A stretch of DNA of 64,000 bases from Nostoc mirabile CHAB5784 (GTDB lineage Bacteria; Cyanobacteriota; Cyanobacteriia; Cyanobacteriales; Nostocaceae), in NCBI RefSeq assembly GCF_020829645.1, contig NZ_JAIVFS010000037.1, positions 1 through 64,000 on the forward strand, read 5' to 3'. Below are positions 51,962-59,725 of the stretch, piece by piece. The notes beneath the pieces were generated by a model. It saw nothing but the letters and a program-made list of their open reading frames with translations. It was not told the DNA's origin and did no database searches. Position numbers and translations under genes: made by a program. The stretch's first letter is position 1. The number at the start of each line of letters is the position of its first letter.

Positions 51962-52150
51962 GTAGTCGTTTATTGAATTCGGGTAGTCGTTTATTGAATT
52001 CGGGTAGTCGTTTATTGAATTCGGGTAGTCGTTTATTGAATTCGGGCAGTCGTTTATTGAATTCGGGTGATCGTTTATTGAATTCGGGCGATCGTTTATT
52101 GAATTCGGGCGATCGTTTATTGAATTCAGGCAATCGTTTATTGAATTCGG
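51962..52150. repeat. Nine tandem 21-bp repeats
   Basis: The unit TCGTTTATTGAATTCGGGTAG is repeated nine times with small drift at three positions towards the right end (GTAG to GCGA). The unit is a multiple of three and stop-free in several frames: plus strand LLNSGSR, minus strand PEFNKRL and PNSINDY. No ribosome site is seen. The plus frame ends GASAEA-stop, like the tail of the Uma2 genes. Confidence 0.93.
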
Positions 52151-52221
52151 GCGCCAGTGCGGAAGCCTAAGCAAGAGGTTGTTACTTGATAAAGACAAGA
52201 CATTTGGGTTTTTTTGACACT

Positions 52222-52244
52222 CTCCCGAATTCAACTCGGGAGAT
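52222..52244. terminator. Short hairpin after the repeat array
   Basis: CTCCCGA and TCGGGAG flank ATTCAAC. TTTTTT lies on its left, so it could terminate leftward transcription through the repeat array. Confidence 0.45.
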
Positions 52245-52269
52245 TCTTAGGTTTTGTGGCAATACGCTT

Positions 52270-52440
52270 GGTGTTAGAGCCAAAAACCTTAACCTGCGTA
52301 GGTTGGGGAGCCACTGCGCCCTTGCGGTTTCCCGACTTGAAGCAAGTGGCGTTTGAGGAACGAAACCCAACATTTTTCGGGGTTTGTTGGGTAACACTAA
52401 AGTTCAATCCAACCTACAATTATTCTTAACCCAAGCGTAT
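52270..52440. repeat. Composite palindromic repeat split by the 44-bp repeat
   Basis: Arms containing GCGTAGGTTGGG, AACGAAACCCAACA, GTTTGTTGGGT and CCAACCTAC form an inverted structure. At 52309-52351 it is interrupted by the 44-bp repeat in reverse orientation (GCCACTGCGCCCTTGCGG onward). Confidence 0.7.
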
Positions 52441-52761
52441 TGGGTTAAGTGGTGAACCAATCGATAAATATTATATTGGCTCTCTTTTGGGCGATCGGCG
52501 TTGAACCAGAAGCCTAGTATCTGATTAAAATTTGCTTAAATCATTCATTAAGTATTTTTTCGTAAGTAGCGATCGCTTATACTCCTAACAGCAGGTTTTA
52601 CCCCACAAGCGATCAATGGTACGAGACCTACAAGACCAGAACACGCTTTTGAACCTTGAGGGCTTTTGGAAAATCTTAAATTCAAAGCTTATCAGTTTAG
52701 GAATACCTGCGGTCTTAATTAACATAATATTAAGTTATTAAGTCAAGTTTCATTAATTACT

Positions 52762-55548
52762 ATGACTCAAAGCCAAGATAATCAACCCGCTTGGTGGGAA
52801 TCGGTACAAAAGATTTTAGATAACAAATTAGTCGGGTGGGGTGTACCGGGTATTTTTATTGCTATTGCTGCTGATCATGCCAAAAATGCCCGATGGAAAG
52901 AGTTTGCTATCTTTTTAGGAATCACCGTTCTTGTTTTTATCATCATCAGAATTGGGAATAAACTCCTTCCCTATTTCGATAAATTTTTGGACTGGATACT
53001 TACTACTCAAATTCCAAAATGGTGGACAACAGTTACAGATCGGTTTGGGGCAGAGTATCTTGCCCGACAAATAGCTGAATGTAAAGAATACCAGGGGCGC
53101 GGATTTAGTGGCGAAGGACTGGATCTGGAAAATGTGTTTGTCCCCTTGGGCTTTAATTCAGAAACACCAGTTTCTAATCCTCAAGATTTGACCTCCGGTG
53201 ATGAAACTGAGCCGGAGCAAAATTCGGAATCCGGGCAAACAGCAACCTCTATAACTATTACTACTCAGCAGGAAAGTGAAATTGGTAGTTTGCTGAGAAA
53301 GATTACGAAAAAAAATTCGACGTGGCGACGACTGGTAATTTTAGGAGCGCCTGGTTCAGGAAAAACCACACTTTTACGGCACATCACGCTTCTGCTTGCT
53401 CTGCGAAAACAATCAAAATTGTGTCGAGGTTTGCCTCAACTTATTCCTATTTTGTTGAGGTTGAGAGATGTGGCTCCCGCTATTGTTGCAGATGCTAACT
53501 CCTCTCTAGCTCGAGTAATCGCTAAAGCGATGGGAGATGAATCAACAAAAACTCAGCAGTGGTTTATAAAACAGCTTAAAGACGCCAAGTGTTTGGTAAT
53601 GTTAGATGGACTCGATGAAGTTGCGGACGATGAGCATCGACGGCAGGTAAGTACTTGGGTTTCTCGGCAACTCCAAAATTATGGGCATAAATTACCGTTC
53701 ATTCTGACATCGCGTCCACAAGCTTACAATCAAGCTCCTCTGCTAGATACCCCAGCTTATTTTGTGCGGTCATTCACCACTCAACAGCGCAATAGCTTTC
53801 TTTTCAACTGGTATTTTAATCTAGAAAAACGTAAAAATTCTGGCGAACAATCAGAAAAACAGCTGAAGAAAATTGCCGAATCCAAAAAAAACGAGTTAGT
53901 GCGGCAAATTGATGCAGTTTCTTCACTCCGCTTGATGGCAACTAACCCGCTTTTACTGGCATTGATTATTAATACTTATAAGCAGAAAACGAGTCTTTCT
54001 CCAACCCGAACAGGACTTTACAAGCAAGTTTGTGATGTGCTTCTCCAAGGACGGCAATCTGCTTCTGGAACTATCCGATATCCACTCAAGCCAGAGCAAA
54101 AGCAAGAAGCTTTGCAGGCACTCGCATTGGAGATGACCAAACGCCAAGTACTTCAGTTTACGCTCGATGAGAGAAATCAGGACAGTAATATTTTTCTAGC
54201 AAAAGAGTTTCTTCAGGCAGAACTAGCTCAGATGGTTGAGGGGGGACAAGAGGTTAAACCAGAAGATTTTATCGAAAGAGATGATAGTGGTGTGCGAGAA
54301 CTGTTGAGCGATCGCAAACAAGAAAAACTCTATGAATTTACCCATCGCACCTTTCAGGAGTATTTAACGGCGGTTGAACTCACAAAGGCAGAGCATGAGC
54401 CTTATTTATTAGAAGTTTTTACCAGAGATAACCAATATCTGGATTGGAGGAGACAAACTATTTTATTCTATGCAGGTCAAGTCAAAGTCGATAACCTGAT
54501 TGATGCGGCATTAAACAACCCAACTGTAGCCACCTTAACCCTTGCTTACGAGTGTTTGCAGAACAAGCTCAGAGTTAGTCCAAAAAAAGAACAGGAACTA
54601 CTGAAAAAGGTAGAAGAGGGTTTGAAGTCAGATGACCTGGAAGTTTTTAAGTTAGCAGCATCAGTGCAACTGGAAAAACGGCTAAATCACCTGAACGAAG
54701 ATTGTTTTGTAGGGAGTTCAGAAAAAGAAGACCAGCCTGCGATCACCACCACAGAGACAGGTGACAAAATCTGGGCAGGACAAGTGGTAGATGATACTGA
54801 GATTACTGAGGCAGAATATCGCCTGTTTTTCTTAGAGACAACCAACAGCGACTTAACTATTGAAATCAAACCAAGTGAAATCGGCTTTGCCCAAGGAAAT
54901 GCGTTTTGCGCCTGGTTGAGTCAGAGAACTAGAGAACGATTTGGTGACGCAGGAATCTGTTATAGGCGGAAAACCTCAACAGAGAAATTTCGCCTAGTCC
55001 GGTTTCGCATACCCGAAAAGTATCATCAACTCGCTTACTATCTAGCAGCAGGTATGTGGAAAGAGGCTGATGAGGAAACATTAAAAGTGATGCTGGAAGT
55101 CGCAGGAAGGGAAAAACAAGGCTATCTGGAACTAAATGACATTCGGGAATTTCCCTGTGAAGACTTGAGAATTATTGACCAACTGTGGGTCAATTACAGC
55201 AATGGAAAATTTGGGTTTAGTGTTCAGAAAAAAATATATCTCGAAGAGGGTGGAATCTTAGAAGGAAGTCGAACAAGTTCACCTTTGTTGAAGATTTTCG
55301 CCCCCTTCATAAGGATATATGCACGTTTTGGTGGTAGAGTTAGGGATGATGATGACGAAATATACGAAGCTTATTGTCGCTTCAGCGATCGCGTGGAATG
55401 GAGAGTAATGGGCAAGTGGATAGAGTGGAATGAAGTAAACTATAATACCTCTGCCTCCAAGGGACATTTACCCACTATTTTAATACCCCTTGTTACCCCA
55501 TTTTTTTCGAAATCTCCGATCTCTCTTTTCTCGCGTCGAGACTTGTAA
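52762..55548 (+). CDS. Membrane-anchored NACHT-domain NTPase (STAND)
   Basis: 928 residues. An N-terminal membrane segment lies at about residues 52-70 (FAIFLGITVLVFIIIRI). The NACHT core has Walker A GAPGSGKTT (about 195), Walker B LVMLDGLDEVAD (about 278) and sensor TSRP (about 315), followed by the helical NACHT C-terminal part to about 600. Residues 670-800 (ITEAEYRLFFLET, AQGNAFCAWLSQR) recall a degenerate formylglycine-generating-enzyme/sulfatase-modifying domain. STAND proteins of this kind are nucleotide switches, and several bacterial NACHT proteins are antiphage. The trigger and the effector here are unknown. The gene stands in a repeat-rich accessory region. Confidence 0.85.
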   Translation: MTQSQDNQPAWWESVQKILDNKLVGWGVPGIFIAIAADHAKNARWKEFAIFLGITVLVFIIIRIGNKLLPYFDKFLDWILTTQIPKWWTTVTDRFGAEYLARQIAECKEYQGRGFSGEGLDLENVFVPLGFNSETPVSNPQDLTSGDETEPEQNSESGQTATSITITTQQESEIGSLLRKITKKNSTWRRLVILGAPGSGKTTLLRHITLLLALRKQSKLCRGLPQLIPILLRLRDVAPAIVADANSSLARVIAKAMGDESTKTQQWFIKQLKDAKCLVMLDGLDEVADDEHRRQVSTWVSRQLQNYGHKLPFILTSRPQAYNQAPLLDTPAYFVRSFTTQQRNSFLFNWYFNLEKRKNSGEQSEKQLKKIAESKKNELVRQIDAVSSLRLMATNPLLLALIINTYKQKTSLSPTRTGLYKQVCDVLLQGRQSASGTIRYPLKPEQKQEALQALALEMTKRQVLQFTLDERNQDSNIFLAKEFLQAELAQMVEGGQEVKPEDFIERDDSGVRELLSDRKQEKLYEFTHRTFQEYLTAVELTKAEHEPYLLEVFTRDNQYLDWRRQTILFYAGQVKVDNLIDAALNNPTVATLTLAYECLQNKLRVSPKKEQELLKKVEEGLKSDDLEVFKLAASVQLEKRLNHLNEDCFVGSSEKEDQPAITTTETGDKIWAGQVVDDTEITEAEYRLFFLETTNSDLTIEIKPSEIGFAQGNAFCAWLSQRTRERFGDAGICYRRKTSTEKFRLVRFRIPEKYHQLAYYLAAGMWKEADEETLKVMLEVAGREKQGYLELNDIREFPCEDLRIIDQLWVNYSNGKFGFSVQKKIYLEEGGILEGSRTSSPLLKIFAPFIRIYARFGGRVRDDDDEIYEAYCRFSDRVEWRVMGKWIEWNEVNYNTSASKGHLPTILIPLVTPFFSKSPISLFSRRDL

Positions 55549-55614
55549 AATGTAACATATAAAGCTTTCAGAAATTTGTAAACATTTATCACAGCCTCTT
55601 TTCCCACGCAATAA

Positions 55615-56385
55615 TCAACATTTCATAAATCCGATACCTGGCACCGTCGGCTGATAGCGATTTGCCTGAATAAATTTTTCCGCTACCTCATGCACCTCAG
55701 TAGATTCCGTCACCCTCTGGTTATCCCAAGGTAAACTCATCTGCCCAGGCGACGACTTTTTAGCCTTCCCACTCTTAATCATCGAAGGCAAAAAGCGACT
55801 TCCCCAATGATTTCGTTTCTCTGGTTTCGCTTTTGGCTTATATTTCTGACAAAATCTGCGATATCTCGCCGCGCACTCTTCCAAAGTTCGCCCCAATTGT
55901 AAAAATGCTGGATGCCATTGAGTTATGCCATCATTACTCAAACGGTCGTGAGTGCCATAATTACTAAAGTCATAGAAAAAACCCTGCTGCATTCCCGCCG
56001 CCTTTGGGTTAGCGTGAATATATCGCAGAGTATTCAACGCCCGTTGTCGATCTGTATTCGCAAAACCCGTACTGTGATATCGCTTCTCCCAAAAATGCCC
56101 TGTGCGGTTCAACATTCGGTTAAAGCACATGGCAGTATACCAGTTGAGCCAGTGCATAATTTTGGGTAATTCCTCTGGCTGTTGTGGCTCTATCAAGTAA
56201 TGCACATGATTCGACATAATGCACAAAGCATAGAGTTTAAATTTATACTTATCCTCTGCCTTCTTAATGGCATAAAGGAAAACTTCACGACATTCTAACC
56301 GCGTCAGCCGAAATTCCCGGTTATTGCAACGGGTAGTAATGTGATAACAAAAGCCTGATTTAAGTTCGCGTCGAGGGCGGGGCAT
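55615..56385 (-). CDS. RAYT: REP-associated tyrosine transposase (Y1_Tnp, IS200-like)
   Basis: 256 residues. The HUH motif is in IMSNHVHYLIEP. The catalytic-Tyr helix follows (LNWYTAMCFNRMLNRTGHFWEKRY), along with the family ending segment NTLRYIHANPKAAGM. RAYTs process palindromic REP-like repeats rather than moving as ordinary insertion sequences. The start codon lies only 10 bp from a 101-bp inverted-repeat element that has an identical copy 1.1 kb away. Confidence 0.92.
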   Translation of the reverse strand: MPRPRRELKSGFCYHITTRCNNREFRLTRLECREVFLYAIKKAEDKYKFKLYALCIMSNHVHYLIEPQQPEELPKIMHWLNWYTAMCFNRMLNRTGHFWEKRYHSTGFANTDRQRALNTLRYIHANPKAAGMQQGFFYDFSNYGTHDRLSNDGITQWHPAFLQLGRTLEECAARYRRFCQKYKPKAKPEKRNHWGSRFLPSMIKSGKAKKSSPGQMSLPWDNQRVTESTEVHEVAEKFIQANRYQPTVPGIGFMKC

Positions 56386-56394
56386 AAGTATTTA

Positions 56395-56495
56395 TACCAA
56401 TTCGCAATTCGCAATTCGCAATTCGCAATTAATAAACTTAGATGCCGCAGGACTTTCCTGATCTACATCTGTTACCTCATTTTGGAGAATTGGTA
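56395..56495. mobile_element. 101-bp element, family B, copy 1
   Basis: Ends TACCAATTC / GAATTGGTA. Four GCAATTC heptamers sit at the left end, and the interior contains GATGCCGCAGGACTTTCC. Flanked by the 3-bp duplication TTA (56392-56394 and 56496-56498). It lies just upstream of the RAYT start. Confidence 0.88.
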
Positions 56496-56586
56496 TTAAT
56501 TGCGTTAGCGTAGCGGGGCGTAGCCCATTGCGAATTGTTTTTCATATAGTGAAGTCTAGAATAGGCTTTCACACTGCATAACTTTT

Positions 56587-56838
56587 ATGACTATTGTCAC
56601 CTTAGAACTACCCGAAGAAATATTTTCTGCCCTGCGCCTGTCACCTAATGAGTTTGTCCGTGAATTGCGTTTGGCTGCGGCCATCCACTGGTATGGACGC
56701 GGTGAAATTTCTCAAGAGAAAGCAGCTAATATCGCCGATTTAAATAGAACAGATTTTCTCTTGGCTCTATCCCGTGAACAAATCGATGCCTTCATTGTTG
56801 ATTTTGATGACTTACAACGGGAATTAGAACGTGGCTAA
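56587..56838 (+). CDS. UPF0175 family antitoxin
   Basis: 83 residues. TIVTLELPEEIFSALRLSPN, then ELRLAAAIHWYGRGEISQEKAANIADLNR, is the UPF0175 pattern, which includes a helix-turn-helix. Members pair with PIN-like DUF3368 toxins; that gene starts inside the last codons of this one. The partner is disrupted, so this is now an orphan. Confidence 0.87.
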   Translation: MTIVTLELPEEIFSALRLSPNEFVRELRLAAAIHWYGRGEISQEKAANIADLNRTDFLLALSREQIDAFIVDFDDLQRELERG

Positions 56839-57439
56839 ACCACCTGTAATTAATGCTTCACCTCTAATTTTTTTATCTAGAAGTAGTTTCCTAGATTTGT
56901 TGCAGTTATTGAATGAAGAATAGGACTTACGCAGAATAGATCCCCCAACCCCCTTAAAAAGGGGGCTTTTCAGCTCCCCCCCTTTTTAAGGGGGGTTAGG
57001 GGGGATCGAGGTTTCAGGTTTTCACTACGTAAGTCCTAAAGAAGTTTTAGTTCCATCAGCCGTAGCTGTTGAAATTCAGCAAAGAGGCACAGAAGACCCG
57101 ACTGTTGCAGCACTTTCACAAACAAACTGGTTAATAGTTGTGGAAGCACCTTCAACTCCTGAGATTATCCAATCTTGGGATTTAGGTAAAGGCGAATCAT
57201 CTGTTTTGACTTGGGCGTATACTCACCCTGGTACAGAAGCAATTATGGATGATCTTGCGGCTCGTAGATGTGCAGCAGTACTGGGGATTCTTGTACGAGG
57301 AACACTAGGTATAGTTTTGACAGCAAAGCAACGTGGCAAAATAACAATGGCACGACCAATTATAGAGAATTTACGCTCATCAGGAATGTATCTTTCTGAC
57401 CGTGCGATCAATCAAGCACTGGCATTAGTTGGCGAGTAG
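56831..57439 (+). pseudogene. DUF3368 PIN-like toxin split by a MITE
   Basis: From GTG 56831 the frame gives AKPPVINASPLIFLSRSSFL and LDLLQLLNEE, then the first bases of the MITE supply TAG. After the element (57041) the same protein resumes with VLVPSAVAVEIQQRGTEDPT and runs to LALVGE-stop. Removing the 118-bp element plus one AAGAA copy restores one uninterrupted frame of about 160 residues with the acidic residues of a PIN nuclease (INASPL, SWDLGKGESS, DDLAAR). The downstream part could start at an internal codon but would lack the first catalytic Asp region. Confidence 0.9.
56921..57038. mobile_element. MITE, family A, copy 4, inside the DUF3368 gene
   Basis: 118 bp with TAGGACTTACGC / ACGTAAGTCCTA ends and a perfect AAGAA duplication (56916-56920 and 57039-57043). 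The interior is a strong hairpin of C-rich and G-rich arms (CCCCCTTAAAAAGGGGG and a second, longer arm). Confidence 0.93.
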
Positions 57440-57511
57440 TAAGCGATCGCCCCATCTCCCCTTCCACTGCTAAACTAAAAAACAACCCTTACTTCTGCAA
57501 AGGTAGCCTTA

Positions 57512-57612
57512 TACCAATTCGCAATTCGCAATTCGCAATTCGCAATTAATAAACTTAGATGCCGCAGGACTTTCCTGATCTACATCTGTTACCTCATTTT
57601 GGAGAATTGGTA
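57512..57612. mobile_element. 101-bp element, family B, copy 2, at the Uma2 start codon
   Basis: Near-identical to 56395-56495, with the same TTA duplication (57509-57511 and 57613-57615). The right TTA supplies the A of the ATG of the next gene. The sequence to its left (AACAACCCTTACTTCTGCAAA) matches the leader of the Uma2 paralogue at 50061, proving insertion. Confidence 0.92.
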
Positions 57613-57614
57613 TT

Positions 57615-58337
57615 ATGACCTCTGCAACCGATCCATCCACCGCCCTCACACCGTTCCCAGACCATACACAGCTTCCTGAGTCTGATGGTACATTCGTGAA
57701 AAACTTTCAGGAACATCCCCAAAGCATTCTCCTAACCGACTCGATTAAACCGATATTGCAAAAACGTCATCCTGATGGGCAATACTGTATTGGTCAAGAT
57801 AGCGGTATCTATTGGCGGATAACTGACCCCCCAGAAAAAGGTGCAGAAGCTCCCGACTGGTTTTATATAGGGAATGTACCGCCTACCCTGGATGGACAAA
57901 CGCGCAGGTCTTATGTATTATGGCGAGAGTTTATTGCCCCATTAATTGCATTAGAATTTGTCTCTGGGGACGGTAGTGAGGAGCGAGATAAAACTCCTTG
58001 GAAGGGGAAATTTTGGATTTATGAGCAGGTAATTCGTCCTCCCTTCTACGGCATTTATGAAGTGAATAAAGCCAGCGTGGAAGTTTATGAATTAATTGGT
58101 GGACAATATCAGTTATTAACCGCAAATGAACGCGGACATTATCCCATACATCCTTTAGGAGTTGAGTTAGGGATTTGGCAGGGACAATATTATAATATGG
58201 AATTACCTTGGCTACGCTGGTGGGATTTGCAAGGTAATTTGTTGTTGACTGGTGAAGAAAGGGCGGAACTAGAACGCCAAAGGGCCGATCGCTTGACTGC
58301 TCAATTGCGATCTTTAGGCATCGAACCAGAAGTCTAA
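57615..58337 (+). CDS. Uma2/DUF820 family protein (putative PD-(D/E)XK nuclease)
   Basis: 240 residues, closely related to the protein at 50061 over the first 215 (EAPDWFYIGN, ALEFVSGDGSEERD), with a shorter tail (EERAELERQRADRLTAQLRS). The native leader has been displaced 104 bp upstream by a family B element, which removes the original ribosome-binding context; the new upstream sequence TTTTGGAGAATTGGTATT does provide GGAG. Expression may therefore have changed. The function is unproven. Confidence 0.8.
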   Translation: MTSATDPSTALTPFPDHTQLPESDGTFVKNFQEHPQSILLTDSIKPILQKRHPDGQYCIGQDSGIYWRITDPPEKGAEAPDWFYIGNVPPTLDGQTRRSYVLWREFIAPLIALEFVSGDGSEERDKTPWKGKFWIYEQVIRPPFYGIYEVNKASVEVYELIGGQYQLLTANERGHYPIHPLGVELGIWQGQYYNMELPWLRWWDLQGNLLLTGEERAELERQRADRLTAQLRSLGIEPEV

Positions 58338-58343
58338 TCTTAC

Positions 58344-59474
58344 CTATTTATTCACATCGAGCAACCGCGAAGTTTCTAACCGACTCATCCACTTCTCTAA
58401 ATAAACTCGATTACCTTTTTCCTCATTTGGATCTTTAGTATCCAAAGGATAAGGCATCAGTCCCAAAATCGTTGCTGTCGTTACGCAAAACATCGATTTT
58501 TGGAAACTCATGCAAATTTGTACCCGCAAATCATCTTCACCCCGAAGACTGCGACGATAAATTTCGTGCAAATACTCTGGAAGATAATGACGCATATCCT
58601 GCATCAACAAGGTGGGAGGAATACCTGCACCGCCAATAGGCAAAGGATCGGCATACAATGCGCCATATTGGAATCGCGTTTGATCTGGGGGAATTTGATA
58701 TCCTTGGGCGTTGTATGAAACTGTACCGTGGAAAGGAGTTCCCCGGAAGAATACTGCTTCTACATAAGGTATTGCTGTATCTGCTAAGAAGGTCAAACCA
58801 ACGCTTTTGGGAATGATTTCATAGACCTCACCTCGAATTTTGACGGCGTAGGTAATTGGGTTTGATGCATTTGCTACTAACCCTGCTTTAATGTGTTCTA
58901 CAACTTGGAGAATCGATTTAATTTCACCTTGGTCGTAGCGGTCTGATAAGCTGAGGAACATATCAGCCATTACTCGCCAGAATTGACCTAAACCGGTGTA
59001 GTAAGCAGAGACGCGCAATTGTTCTGTTAAAAAATCTGGAAACAGTTGGTTAATACCCAGAATTAAGGGATTATTTTTAAACTTTGCGGTGATAACGGCT
59101 TGCGCTCTTTCTTTAAATTCATTTGTATCTAAATACGTATCTAGTCCGCCGCCACCGTGCCACATCATGCCTTTCATGCAATACTCAGCATATTCAAAAT
59201 TAATTCGGTCATGCCACCAGTGACGGAGTAATTTCTGAAAAGAAACCTCTCCATTAAAGTATTTAAAAAATGGGAAAAATATTAAAAACTGATGCTCGGC
59301 AATATAGTTAAGATTTTTTGAGTAGGCATCTAAAACTACGCCATAGCTTTTAAGAATACCAACAACTTCTAGCACATTTTCTGGACTGTCGGGGACTAAT
59401 GCATCTCCTTTTTGCAAACGTTCAATATACTCAGCTAAGGGATTGTGAACCGCTTTCTTTTTAATAGTTACCAT
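58344..59474 (-). CDS. cupB: CO2 hydration protein (CupB/ChpX type) of the NDH-1 CO2-uptake complex
   Basis: 376 residues. A soluble Cup/Chp protein that works with NdhD/NdhF to convert CO2 to bicarbonate. HNPLAEYIERLQKGDALVPD at the start, LLRHWWHDRINFEYAEYCMKGMMWHGGGGLD and the Cys/His-rich CMKGMMWHGG segment are family hallmarks. I favour CupB (constitutive NDH-1MS') over CupA because the unit is divergent from ccmK, as I recall for Anabaena; CupA cannot be excluded without alignment. It follows ndhD in the same direction, separated by a 250-bp STRR spacer. Confidence 0.85.
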   Translation of the reverse strand: MVTIKKKAVHNPLAEYIERLQKGDALVPDSPENVLEVVGILKSYGVVLDAYSKNLNYIAEHQFLIFFPFFKYFNGEVSFQKLLRHWWHDRINFEYAEYCMKGMMWHGGGGLDTYLDTNEFKERAQAVITAKFKNNPLILGINQLFPDFLTEQLRVSAYYTGLGQFWRVMADMFLSLSDRYDQGEIKSILQVVEHIKAGLVANASNPITYAVKIRGEVYEIIPKSVGLTFLADTAIPYVEAVFFRGTPFHGTVSYNAQGYQIPPDQTRFQYGALYADPLPIGGAGIPPTLLMQDMRHYLPEYLHEIYRRSLRGEDDLRVQICMSFQKSMFCVTTATILGLMPYPLDTKDPNEEKGNRVYLEKWMSRLETSRLLDVNK

Positions 59475-59725
59475 TGCTATAGTAGTCCGCTTTGATTTTT
59501 GAAATTATTTGTGTAGGTAGGGAGTAGGGAATAGGGAGTAGGGAATAGGGAGTAGGGAGTAAGCCTTTTCGCGGTGTACTGATTTTTTTCAAAAATCAAA
59601 TACGAGTCCTATATCTCTCCAAAAAGAATAGGAATTAGGGCATTGGGCATTGAAAAGAGGCTCCAGGGGCGGGGTGCTGCTCTTGCTTAGGGGAAAACTC
59701 TTCTCCCTTGCTTCTTCCCCATTCC
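59475..59725. repeat. STRR-rich spacer between ndhD and cupB
   Basis: GGGAGTA heptamers (59518-59560), the dispersed repeat shared with 48149 (59575-59612) and CCCCATT heptamers near 59720. No coding sequence. Confidence 0.7.

Larger units (their letters stand above)
51685..52761. other. Repeat-rich 1.1-kb region without intact genes
   Basis: Contains two relics of Uma2 3' ends (51719-51742, GIEPEI-stop; 52491-52517, GVEPEA-stop), a 21-bp tandem array (51962-52150) and a composite repeat at 52270-52440. Open frames inside the array are products of the repeat. Confidence 0.6.

Noticed and set aside
51866..52234. Minus-strand frames (PNSINDY)n and (PEFNKRL)n, and the plus-strand frame (LLNSGSR)n
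   Set aside because: All are open because the 21-bp repeat lacks stops; no start signal is visible. They are reported as a repeat, not as proteins.
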